Position numbers and translations under genes: made by a program. A stretch of 64,000 nucleotides of DNA from Lachnospiraceae bacterium (GTDB lineage: Bacteria; Bacillota; Clostridia; Lachnospirales; Lachnospiraceae): positions 1 through 64,000 of the forward strand of contig JAAWJI010000008.1 in the NCBI GenBank assembly GCA_022796795.1, in the 5' to 3' direction. Position 1 is the first letter of the stretch; every line of letters starts with the position of its first letter. Below the pieces are notes generated by a model that was not told where the DNA came from, ran no database searches, and worked only from the letters and a program-made list of their open reading frames with translations. Shown piece by piece: positions 36,824-44,493 of the stretch.

Positions 36824-37219
36824 ATGAACGTAGGTTTAATGGCGCATGACGCAAAGAAGAAACTGATGCAGAATTTCTGTATCGCATACCGGGGAATCTT
36901 ATGTAAGCATGAACTCTTTGGTACCGGGACTACGGGACGCCTGGTGGAAGAGGTGGCGAATTTGAATGTGCATAAATATCTGGCAGGCCATCTGGGAGGA
37001 GAGCAGCAGCTGGCGGCTCAGATCGAGCATAATCAGCTGGATCTGATGATTTTTCTGCGGGATCCCATCCGGCCTAAATCTCATGAGCCGGACGTGAATG
37101 ATATTGTCCGACTGTGTGATATGCACAATATTCCCATGGCTACCAATCTGGCTACGGCAGAGCTTTTGATCAAGGCCTTAGACCGGGGAGATCTGGAATG
37201 GCGGGAAATGTATAAATAG
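36824..37219 (+). CDS. mgsA: Methylglyoxal synthase
   Basis: A 131-residue enzyme converting dihydroxyacetone phosphate to methylglyoxal and phosphate, a glycolytic bypass under phosphate limitation. Family motifs are LMAHDAKK, ELFGTGTTGRLVEE, GGEQQLAAQI and DLMIFLRDP. It lies 17 bp after rodA and so likely ends the long morphology operon, a known Clostridia arrangement with no clear mechanistic link. Confidence 0.95.
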   Translation: MNVGLMAHDAKKKLMQNFCIAYRGILCKHELFGTGTTGRLVEEVANLNVHKYLAGHLGGEQQLAAQIEHNQLDLMIFLRDPIRPKSHEPDVNDIVRLCDMHNIPMATNLATAELLIKALDRGDLEWREMYK

Positions 37220-37254
37220 CTGTTACAAATAGTCTGAAAAGGGGCAAATACAGG

Positions 37255-37283
37255 TTGTATTTTTTGTAAAAATATACTATAAT
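37255..37283 (+). promoter_or_regulatory. Promoter upstream of the P-loop gene
   Basis: TTGTAT (37255-37260), 17-bp spacer, TATAAT (37278-37283). It starts a separate transcript after mgsA, about 60 bases before the ribosome site AAGGAGG of the gene at 37351. Confidence 0.65.
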
Positions 37284-37350
37284 AAACAACATAGAGGACT
37301 GCAGAAAATGTGTGCAGCCTATCATATGGGAACCTAAGGAGGACAAGCCA

Positions 37351-37770
37351 ATGATTCAGTTAATTGTGGGAAATAAGGGAGAGGGCAAGACCAAGCACCT
37401 CTTGGATCGGGTGAACAGTCAGATCAAGACAGCGTCAGGAAATATTGTTTATCTGGATAAAAATAACAAGCATATGCATGAGTTGGATAACAAGGTCCGC
37501 CTCATCAATGTGACAGAATATCCCCTGCAGAACTGCTCGGAGTTTATCGGATTTCTCTGCGGCATCATCTCTCAGGATTATGATCTGGAGCAGATGTATC
37601 TGGACAGCTTTTTAAAAATTGCACATCTGGAGGGTGCAGATCTGGAGGCTCCCTTAAGAGAGCTGGATAAAATCAGTGAGCAGTTTAAGGTAACCCTGGT
37701 AATCAGTATGTCTGTGGAAGAAGAGGATCTTCCGGAGTTTGCCAAGGAGCGGGTGCTTGTTTCCTGCTAA
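37351..37770 (+). CDS. Small P-loop protein of unknown function
   Basis: A 139-residue protein starting MIQLIVGNKGEGKTKHLL, with a clean Walker A (GNKGEGKT, about 7-14). A Walker B is not obvious; VTLVISMSVEEEDLPEF near the end is a candidate strand. Similar short proteins in Clostridia are often labelled PilT-like, but there is no other pilus gene. The start is ATG 37351 behind AAGGAGG. It has its own promoter and is closed by a terminator, so it is monocistronic. Confidence 0.7.
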   Translation: MIQLIVGNKGEGKTKHLLDRVNSQIKTASGNIVYLDKNNKHMHELDNKVRLINVTEYPLQNCSEFIGFLCGIISQDYDLEQMYLDSFLKIAHLEGADLEAPLRELDKISEQFKVTLVISMSVEEEDLPEFAKERVLVSC

Positions 37771-37819
37771 TGATACATAAAGAGAAATACGCGCTGGCAT
37801 AGGTCTGTGCGTCGAAGGA

Positions 37820-37868
37820 GGCCAGAGGGACTCATGTTTTGCACATGAGCAGCCCTGTGGCCCTTTTC
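37820..37868 (+). terminator. Intrinsic terminator after the P-loop gene
   Basis: A long hairpin: outer GGCCA/TGGCC, then AGGG/CCCT, then CTCATGT/ACATGAG around a 5-base loop, with small internal bulges, followed by CTTTT. Confidence 0.7.
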
Positions 37869-37939
37869 AGGCACAGGGTTTCCAGCCAGTTGGATGTGGC
37901 CAAAGAGGAGCGGTACAGGAGAGATAGGGAGACAAAAAA

Positions 37940-39400
37940 TTGGCGGGACCCAGGAGACAAAAACGGAATAAAGTGGTGAGATATCGGAGGCCCATCAACA
38001 TTGGCGTGGTTTTCTTTAGTTTTGTGGCCGTATATCTGATTGTCTGTGTCTACATGTTCTTTACTGCCAGTCATATTTCCGGATATGAGGTGCTGGCAGG
38101 AAGTCTGACTTCTGACGATCACTATACAGGCATTGCCCTGCGGCAGGAACAGGTCGTTACGGCGGAGAAGGCGGGCTATGTGAATTACTATGCCAGAGAG
38201 GGCGAGAAGGTGTCTCCATCCAGCACGGTTTATACGGTGGATGAGAATGGACAGATGGCGGAGCTTTTGCAGGAGAGCGCAGAGGGAATCAACCTTAGCG
38301 AGGCAGATTATGATTTGCTGTGTAGCCAGGCCTCGGCCTATACGTCGGCTATGACAGACATGAATTTTGATGAGCTCTATGATTTTAAGTACGAAATCAA
38401 TGCGTCGGTGCTGGATATTATCAATCAGAATATGGCAAATCAGCTGGACAGCGCCATGTCGGAGGGCAGCGGCTTGTTTAGCCGGTTCACGGCCGGGGGC
38501 AGCGGAATTGTGGAGTATTATGTGGATGGCTTTGAGGAAGCGAATCTGGAGGGGCTTACCGAAAGCTGGTTTGATCAGGAAAGCTATGAGCGGAGGAATC
38601 TGCGAACGGAAGGCCTGGTCAGCAGCGGGGATGCGGTATATAAGCTGATTACCGACGAGACGTGGCAGCTGGTGTTTCCCGTGGATGGGGAGATGGAGAC
38701 ATATCTGAGAGACAAGATTGCCCAAAATGTGCGCGTCAAGGACGACGGCGAGAGCATACAGCTGACCACCTACATTGAAATCCGGTTTGAAAAGGACGGG
38801 GAAAACGTGTGGCCGTCTGTGACTCTGGAGCAGAGGGAAGGGAAAACCTATGGGGTGCTGAAATTTGTGAATTCCATGGTGCGCTATGCGGGAGACAGGT
38901 TCCTGGATTTTGAGATTCTGCGGGAGGAGATGAAGGGATTAAAAATCCCGGTTACGACCGTAACAGAGAAGGAGTTTTTTTCCCTTCCCATTGCCTATCT
39001 GACAAATTCCGGGGAAGACAGCGGAGTCATGAAGCAGGTCTTCGATGAAAACGGAGAGCGCAGCGTGGTATTTGAAAATATGACCATCTATTATAAGGAT
39101 GACGAAAGCTTTTATGTGGATCCCAAGGAGGAAGATTTCGCTACCTCCAGGATTAAACTGGAATCCGGGAACACCCTGGTGGCGGAAAATTCCACAGAAA
39201 CTTTTCAGGTGGGAGAAAAAAAGGTGCTTCAGGGGGTATACAACATCAATAAGGGATATGCCTTATTCCGGCGGATCGAAATCCTGCAGCAGAATGAGGA
39301 GTATTGTATTATAAAGGAAGGAACCCCTTACGGACTGTCGGTTTATGACCATATTGTGCTCAACGCCGATGCTGTGGAAGAGTCGGAGGTCGTGTATTAA
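37940..39400 (+). CDS. HlyD-like single-pass membrane protein
   Basis: A 486-residue protein with a basic cytoplasmic tail (1-20), one membrane helix at about 22-42 and a large external domain. The segment TAEKAGYVNYYAREGEKVSPSSTVYTVDE resembles the biotinyl-lipoyl-like beta hairpin of HlyD/membrane-fusion adaptors, as does the C-terminal barrel part. No ATPase or outer channel is near. Homologues commonly precede ylmE and sepF in Clostridia, suggesting a role in division or envelope function. The start is TTG 37940 after GGAGAGATAGGGAG. Confidence 0.7.
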   Translation: MAGPRRQKRNKVVRYRRPINIGVVFFSFVAVYLIVCVYMFFTASHISGYEVLAGSLTSDDHYTGIALRQEQVVTAEKAGYVNYYAREGEKVSPSSTVYTVDENGQMAELLQESAEGINLSEADYDLLCSQASAYTSAMTDMNFDELYDFKYEINASVLDIINQNMANQLDSAMSEGSGLFSRFTAGGSGIVEYYVDGFEEANLEGLTESWFDQESYERRNLRTEGLVSSGDAVYKLITDETWQLVFPVDGEMETYLRDKIAQNVRVKDDGESIQLTTYIEIRFEKDGENVWPSVTLEQREGKTYGVLKFVNSMVRYAGDRFLDFEILREEMKGLKIPVTTVTEKEFFSLPIAYLTNSGEDSGVMKQVFDENGERSVVFENMTIYYKDDESFYVDPKEEDFATSRIKLESGNTLVAENSTETFQVGEKKVLQGVYNINKGYALFRRIEILQQNEEYCIIKEGTPYGLSVYDHIVLNADAVEESEVVY

Positions 39401-39501
39401 ATCCGTTCATCCAGACTGTGTTCAGAGGAAGGCGCTGCTTATTAGCAAAAGGAGCTGCAAAGGAAGGATGGGGGGAACAGTATTGTCATGAGGAGAGAAA
39501 A

Positions 39502-40194
39502 ATGATTACAGAGAATTTGAGACAAGTAGAAGAACGGATCTGCGCCGCCTGTGAACGGGCCGGGCGTTCCAGGGAAGAGGTGACTTTGATTGCGGTCAGC
39601 AAGACTAAGCCTGTATCCATGATCCAGGAGTTGCTTCCCGGCGGAACCCGGGACTTTGGGGAAAATAAGGTGCAGGAGCTCTGCGAGAAATATGAGCTGC
39701 TGCCAAAGGATATCCGCTGGCATCTCATTGGGCATCTCCAGAGAAATAAGGTGAAATACGTGGTGGACAAGGCCTGCCTGATTCATTCCGTGGATTCCCT
39801 GCGACTGGCAGAGATGATCAATCAGGAGGGAAAAAAGCAGGCAAAGGTGGTTCCCGTGCTCATTGAAGTCAATGTGGCCGGGGAGGAGTCCAAATTCGGC
39901 GTTAGTCTGGAGGATACGGAAGAGCTGGTGCGTCAGATTGCTGTGCTGCCCTTTGTGGCAGTTCAGGGATTGATGACTATTGCCCCTTTTGTGGCGGATC
40001 CTGAGGAAAATCGTGCTGTATTTGGCAAATTGAAGAAATTATATGTTGACATCAGGACAAAAAGCATTGATAATGTAGCTATGAATGTGCTTTCCATGGG
40101 GATGACCAACGACTATGAGGTGGCTATTGAAGAGGGGGCTACTATGGTCCGGGTTGGGACAGGCATTTTCGGAGAGAGAAATTATATGGGATAA
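39502..40194 (+). CDS. YggS/YlmE family PLP homeostasis protein
   Basis: A 230-residue single-domain alanine-racemase-like barrel that binds pyridoxal phosphate and keeps its free level in balance. The PLP lysine is in IAVSKTKP (about 35-42), then FGENKVQE, WHLIGHLQRNK and SMGMTNDYEVAIEEGATMVRVGTGIFG. The start is ATG 39502 behind GAGGAG. Here it opens the conserved ylmE-sepF-ylmH segment of the Firmicute division cluster. Confidence 0.94.
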   Translation: MITENLRQVEERICAACERAGRSREEVTLIAVSKTKPVSMIQELLPGGTRDFGENKVQELCEKYELLPKDIRWHLIGHLQRNKVKYVVDKACLIHSVDSLRLAEMINQEGKKQAKVVPVLIEVNVAGEESKFGVSLEDTEELVRQIAVLPFVAVQGLMTIAPFVADPEENRAVFGKLKKLYVDIRTKSIDNVAMNVLSMGMTNDYEVAIEEGATMVRVGTGIFGERNYMG

Positions 40195-40217
40195 GTTAGG
40201 AATAGGAGATAGATAGC

Positions 40218-40754
40218 ATGGGAGTAATAGACAAGTTCCTGAGCGTCATGAAGCTTGGGGATGATGACTACGACGATTACGACGATTACGACGATGATTA
40301 TGATGACGACTATGACGATAAGCCGGAGAAGAAGGGAATTTTCAAACGGAAAAAGGACGACTATGATGATGACTACGACGACGATTACGACGAGCCGGCA
40401 AAGAGCAAGACATCGAAAGTAACGCCCATGCGCACTCCGAGGAAGGTAAATGGCATGGAGGTCTGTGTCATAAAGCCCACAATGTTTGAGGATTCCAGGG
40501 AGATTACAGAGACCCTGCTGTCCAACCGCACAGTTCTCTTAAACTTTGAGGGACTGGATGTGGAGATCGCTCAGCGGATCATTGATTTTATTTCCGGTTC
40601 CTGCTTTGCCATAGACGGGAATCTGCAAAAGGTAACCAATTACATTTTTCTGGTGACGCCTAAGAGCGTGGAGATTTCCGGAGATCTGCAGGATCTTATC
40701 AGCGGTTCTCTGGACGTTCCGTCGGTGTATTCCAGCCATAACGGACCACTATGA
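40218..40754 (+). CDS. sepF: Cell division protein SepF with Asp/Tyr-repeat linker
   Basis: A 178-residue SepF, an FtsZ-ring membrane anchor. The N-terminal amphipathic membrane helix is MGVIDKFLSVMKLG. The C-terminal domain (about 80-175) has the SepF fold with LLSNRTVLLNFEGLDVEIAQRIIDFISG. In between, residues about 15-60 form an unusually acidic repeat of DDYDD and DDDYD units interrupted by KPEKKGIFKRKK. The repeat is encoded by near-identical GACGATTACGA-type units. Its stop overlaps the next start (ATGA). Confidence 0.93.
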   Translation: MGVIDKFLSVMKLGDDDYDDYDDYDDDYDDDYDDKPEKKGIFKRKKDDYDDDYDDDYDEPAKSKTSKVTPMRTPRKVNGMEVCVIKPTMFEDSREITETLLSNRTVLLNFEGLDVEIAQRIIDFISGSCFAIDGNLQKVTNYIFLVTPKSVEISGDLQDLISGSLDVPSVYSSHNGPL

Positions 40755-41503
40755 CAAGAGAAGAGCAGCAGCTTATGAAGCGGTTGGAGGACTTGGCCCG
40801 TGCCGCTTTTGAAAAGGGGATTCCTCTCTATTCGGATTTCCTGAATTTGAATGAACGGAGCATTTTTGAATCGGTAAAGCCCAAGCTTTCTTTTGTTATC
40901 AGCAAAAGCTTTGGCGGGTATAAGCAAGCGGAGCGTCAGATGGTAGCTTTCCTTCCTGATGCTCCTGTCTTTTTGCGGTACCCTTTTGTATGTGTGCGGA
41001 TTGCTCCGCTGCAGGCGAAATTTTCAGAAGACTTAAGCCATCGGGATTATCTGGGTGCAATCCTGAATACAGGCATGGAGCGCAGCCGTCTGGGAGATCT
41101 TCTGGTGGAAGAGGGGTGCGCCTATGTGTTTGTGCAGGAAAAGCTGGCGGAGCATCTTTGCCGGGAACTGACCATAGTGCGTCATACCTCTGTGCAGGCG
41201 CAGGTCACAGAGGATTTTCCCGAGGATTATGAGCCCCGGTTCCGGGAGGTAAAGGGCACAGTGGCTTCTGTGCGTCTGGACAGTCTGCTGTCCCTGGCCT
41301 TTGGAGGCTCCCGCAGCAGTCTGACGGGACTGATCGAGGCAGGGAAAGTATTTGTAAATGGAAAGCTTATCACCTCCAACGGCTATACGCCCCGGGAGGA
41401 GGATTTGATCTCGGTGCGGGGTATGGGACGGTTTCAGTATGTGTCCCAGGGCGGACAGTCCAAAAAGGGACGAAACTATGTGACAGTGAAACGCTATATA
41501 TAG
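40751..41503 (+). CDS. YlmH family RNA-binding protein with S4 domain
   Basis: A 250-residue protein. The N-terminal two thirds match the YlmH fold, and the S4 RNA-binding domain is at about 178-240 (RLDSLLSLAFGGSRSSLTGLIEAGKVFVNGK). YlmH homologues bind ribosomal peptidyl-tRNA complexes in quality control in Bacillus. The ATG overlaps the sepF TGA by 4 bp. Confidence 0.9.
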   Translation: MTREEQQLMKRLEDLARAAFEKGIPLYSDFLNLNERSIFESVKPKLSFVISKSFGGYKQAERQMVAFLPDAPVFLRYPFVCVRIAPLQAKFSEDLSHRDYLGAILNTGMERSRLGDLLVEEGCAYVFVQEKLAEHLCRELTIVRHTSVQAQVTEDFPEDYEPRFREVKGTVASVRLDSLLSLAFGGSRSSLTGLIEAGKVFVNGKLITSNGYTPREEDLISVRGMGRFQYVSQGGQSKKGRNYVTVKRYI

Positions 41504-41531
41504 AAGACAAGAAGGGCAAATAGGAGGATCT

Positions 41532-42662
41532 ATGGAAAGACAGGGAAAAACAGCTGTTTTGGAGGTCAAAAAGGATGGAAGCTTCTGCTATAACATCCAT
41601 CTGTCGGATTCCTTTGACAGCCTGTCCTCAGAGGAAGTCAGCGGAAAGCTTTTGGCGGGCCGGCGAGTCTGTATTGTGACAGACAGCACGGTGGAGCCTT
41701 TGTATGAGGCAGAGGTTCGCCGGGAGCTTGAGAAGGTCTGCGGCAAGGTGACCACCTTTGTGTTTCCCGCCGGGGAGGCGCACAAGACGCTGGATGTGGT
41801 GCGGCAGCTCTATGAGCATTTGATTTTAGAGCATTTTGACCGGAAAGATGTATTGGCGGCTCTGGGCGGCGGCGTGGTAGGAGACCTGACCGGCTTTGCG
41901 GCAGCTACTTATCTGAGAGGCATTGATTTTATCCAGATTCCCACTACCCTGCTGGCTCAGGTGGATTCCAGCATCGGGGGGAAGACAGGGGTAGACTTTG
42001 ACTGCTATAAAAATATGGTGGGAGCTTTCCATATGCCCCGGCTGGTATATATGAACCTGTCTACCTTAAACAGCCTTCCCAAAAGGCAGTTTGCCTCTGG
42101 TATGGCGGAGATTTTGAAGCATGGTCTGATCCGGAATCTCTCCTATTATACCTGGCTTCTGGAGCATATGGAGGAGATCTGGGAGCGCCAATATGAGGCC
42201 CTGCTTCCCATGGTGGAGGAGAGCTGTCGTATTAAGAGGGCCGTGGTAGAGAAAGATCCCACGGAGAAGGGGGAGCGGGCTCTTCTGAACTTCGGGCATA
42301 CGGTGGGACACGCGGTGGAAAAGCTGAAGGATTTCCAGTTGTTCCATGGAGAATGTGTATCCGTCGGCGCCGTGGCCGCAGCTTATATTTCCTGGAAGAG
42401 GGAGTGGCTTACAGAAGAGGAATTTATGGAGATCCGGGATATGTTTGTAGCCTTCGACCTGCCTGTGAGGGTCAGCGGACTTGCAAGCAGGGAGATCCTT
42501 GAGGCCACCCGCAGAGATAAAAAAATGGAGGCGGGGAAGATTAAATTTGTCCTCCTGAAGACCATGGGAGAGGCTGTGACGGTCTTGGACGTGACGGATG
42601 AGGAAATGCTTTCGGCTATTGACTATATAAATCGGGATGTAGAGGAGCTGTCTAATGAGTAG
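41532..42662 (+). CDS. aroB: 3-Dehydroquinate synthase
   Basis: A 376-residue enzyme of the shikimate pathway, turning DAHP into 3-dehydroquinate with NAD and a divalent metal. Motifs are PAGEAHKTLDVV, DVLAALGGGVVGDLTGFAAATYLRG, PTTLLAQVDSSIGGKTGVD and metal ligands in LNFGHTVGHAVEK and FHGECVSVG. It sits alone between ylmH and lspA, where many Firmicutes have divIVA, with no other aro gene beside it. The stop overlaps lspA by 8 bp. Confidence 0.95.
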   Translation: MERQGKTAVLEVKKDGSFCYNIHLSDSFDSLSSEEVSGKLLAGRRVCIVTDSTVEPLYEAEVRRELEKVCGKVTTFVFPAGEAHKTLDVVRQLYEHLILEHFDRKDVLAALGGGVVGDLTGFAAATYLRGIDFIQIPTTLLAQVDSSIGGKTGVDFDCYKNMVGAFHMPRLVYMNLSTLNSLPKRQFASGMAEILKHGLIRNLSYYTWLLEHMEEIWERQYEALLPMVEESCRIKRAVVEKDPTEKGERALLNFGHTVGHAVEKLKDFQLFHGECVSVGAVAAAYISWKREWLTEEEFMEIRDMFVAFDLPVRVSGLASREILEATRRDKKMEAGKIKFVLLKTMGEAVTVLDVTDEEMLSAIDYINRDVEELSNE

Positions 42663-43215
42663 AAGAGCGAGCTATAATATCATGGGAATTATCTGGGCGG
42701 CCCTGTTTGTGTGGCTGGATCAGTGGACCAAGGCCCTGGCGGTAAACCAGCTGCGGAACCAGGAACCCATCACTCTGATTCCGGGAGTTTTTCAGCTTCA
42801 TTATCTGGAAAACAGAGGAGCGGCTTTTGGTATTTTCCAGGGACAGAAATGGGCTTTTATCGTCATGACTTTGTTGGTGTTGCTGGTAATCGCCTATCTG
42901 TACAACCGGATTCCCCTGGAAAAGCGCTTCCGCTGGCTGCGTCTCATCGGTGTGGCCTTATGCGCCGGCGCCATTGGAAATCTCATTGACCGCATGGCTC
43001 GGGGGTATGTGATTGATTTCTTTTATATAGAGCTGATTGATTTCCCTATTTTTAATGTGGCGGACTGTTACGTGACAGTGTCCGCTGTTTTGCTGGTGGT
43101 TCTTTTTCTCTTTTATTATAAGGATGAAGATCTGGAATTTATCACCTTTTTTCAGAAAAAGAAAAAGGGCGGCGGGAAGGAAGAACACACAGAGCAGGGG
43201 GAGGAAGGGCAATGA
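42655..43215 (+). CDS. lspA: Lipoprotein signal peptidase (signal peptidase II)
   Basis: A 186-residue aspartyl protease of the membrane that cuts prolipoproteins before the lipid-modified Cys, serving the lipoproteins of this window. It has four helices; the catalytic Asp residues are in GNLIDRMARG and FNVADCYV, and NRGAAFGIFQ is conserved. The C-terminus has a Lys/Glu-rich tail. Overlaps aroB and rluD. Confidence 0.96.
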   Translation: MSRRASYNIMGIIWAALFVWLDQWTKALAVNQLRNQEPITLIPGVFQLHYLENRGAAFGIFQGQKWAFIVMTLLVLLVIAYLYNRIPLEKRFRWLRLIGVALCAGAIGNLIDRMARGYVIDFFYIELIDFPIFNVADCYVTVSAVLLVVLFLFYYKDEDLEFITFFQKKKKGGGKEEHTEQGEEGQ

Positions 43216-44129
43216 CCGAATACCGCCTGACGGTTGACGAGCTGTATGAGGGATACCGGCTGGATAAGTATTTAGCGGAAGCCATACCAGAGCTAAGCCG
43301 TTCCTATCTGCAGAAGGTGATCAAGGAAAACAAGGTTCAGGCAGGAGAGCGGGCCCTGCGGGGAAGCAGCCGGGTATCAGAAGGGGAGGAGATCTGCCTT
43401 CAGGTACCGGAGGCCACGGTGCCCCAGATTGAGCCGGAGCGTATTCCCCTGGATATTCTCTATGAAGACGGAGATATAATCCTGCTGAACAAGCCTAAAA
43501 ACATGGTGGTGCACCCTGCGCCCGGACATTACAGCGGCACCCTGGTTAACGGCCTGCTGTATCATTGCCGGGATACGCTGTCCGGAATTAACGGTGTACT
43601 GCGTCCGGGCATTGTCCATCGCATTGACAAGGATACCACAGGAGTTCTGGTTGTCTGCAAAAACGACCGGGCTCACAGCAGCCTGGCAGAGCAGCTGAAA
43701 AACCACAGCATTACCCGCAGCTACCGGGCAATCGTTCATGGAGTGATCCGGGAGGAGGAGGGAACTGTGGATGCTCCTCTGGGACGAAGCTCCTCGGACC
43801 GGAAGAAGATGGCTGTGGTAAAGACCGGGGGGAAACCGGCAGTGACCCATTACCAGGTGCTGGAGCGGTTTGCAGGCTATACCTATGTGGAATGTCGTCT
43901 GGAGACGGGCAGAACTCACCAGATCCGGGTGCATATGACCAGTATAGGTCATGCCCTTTTGGGGGATACGGTCTACGGAAATCTAAAATCTCCCTTTCAT
44001 CTGGAGGGCCAGACATTGCACGCCATGACCCTGGGGTTTCTGCATCCCTCCACAGGGGAATATCTGCAGGTGGAGGCACCGCTTCCGGAGTATTTTGTTC
44101 ACTTGCTGGAGGTGCTGCGGGGGAAATAG
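43212..44129 (+). CDS. RluA/RluD family 23S rRNA pseudouridine synthase
   Basis: A 305-residue protein with an N-terminal S4 domain (YRLDKYLAEAIPELSRSYLQKVIKENKV) and the RluA catalytic domain; the catalytic Asp lies in HRIDKDTTGVLVV, followed by GRTHQIRVHMTSIGHALLGD. It likely modifies 23S rRNA. It overlaps lspA by 4 bp and ends the division/rRNA operon. Confidence 0.94.
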   Translation: MTEYRLTVDELYEGYRLDKYLAEAIPELSRSYLQKVIKENKVQAGERALRGSSRVSEGEEICLQVPEATVPQIEPERIPLDILYEDGDIILLNKPKNMVVHPAPGHYSGTLVNGLLYHCRDTLSGINGVLRPGIVHRIDKDTTGVLVVCKNDRAHSSLAEQLKNHSITRSYRAIVHGVIREEEGTVDAPLGRSSSDRKKMAVVKTGGKPAVTHYQVLERFAGYTYVECRLETGRTHQIRVHMTSIGHALLGDTVYGNLKSPFHLEGQTLHAMTLGFLHPSTGEYLQVEAPLPEYFVHLLEVLRGK

Positions 44130-44246
44130 GAGAGATTGTTACCCTTTATTTGTTGACGGTTGGCAGAGGATGGGGGGCTGTTCAAATTCGCTGACTATTT
44201 CTACAAGAAAATCCATAAGAAATGACTCTCATGGTGTAAAAAGTTC

Positions 44247-44275
44247 TTGCATGGGACAGATTTTTATGGTAAAAT
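44247..44275 (+). promoter_or_regulatory. tRNA-Leu promoter
   Basis: TTGCAT (44247-44252), 17-bp spacer, TAAAAT (44270-44275), 21 bp before the tRNA. Confidence 0.6.
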
Positions 44276-44296
44276 ATAATTCGTCCGTAAGGATAA

Positions 44297-44379
44297 GCAG
44301 GAGTGGCGGAATGGCAGACGCATCAGACTCAAAATCTGACGTAGGTGACTATGTGTGGGTTCAAGTCCCATCTCCTGCA
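44297..44379 (+). tRNA. tRNA-Leu (anticodon CAA)
   Basis: An 83-base class II tRNA without encoded CCA. Acceptor arms GCAGGAG and CTCCTGC (44372-44378), D arm GCG/CGC, anticodon stem TCAGA/TCTGA with loop CTCAAAA (anticodon at 44330-44332, reading UUG), long variable arm CGTAG/CTATG and T arm GTGGG-TTCAAGT-CCCAT. The promoter lies just upstream and a terminator downstream. tRNA-Leu genes are frequent integration sites, and the accessory region begins here. Confidence 0.95.
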
Positions 44380-44386
44380 TGAAAGA

Positions 44387-44442
44387 TAAAAGGCTGTGAA
44401 CTTTGGATTTTTATTGAAAATCAAAGGTTTGCGGCTTTTTTT
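44387..44442 (+). terminator. Terminator of the tRNA-Leu transcript
   Basis: A long, nearly continuous hairpin with wobble pairs between AAAAGGCTGTGAAC and GTTTGCGGCTTTT and an inner GATTTT/GAAAATC part, ending in seven T. Confidence 0.7.
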
Positions 44443-44493
44443 GGAAAAAAAAGCGAATGATATTTCAAAATTCCCTTCCTTTTTGGAGGAAAG

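Noticed and set aside
40257-40402. GAC/GAT-TAC repeats in sepF as a possible CRISPR or tandem non-coding repeat
   Set aside because: They are in-frame Asp/Tyr codons of sepF, with no spacers.
44095-44382. 95-codon frame running through tRNA-Leu
   Set aside because: Most of it is tRNA and promoter sequence.
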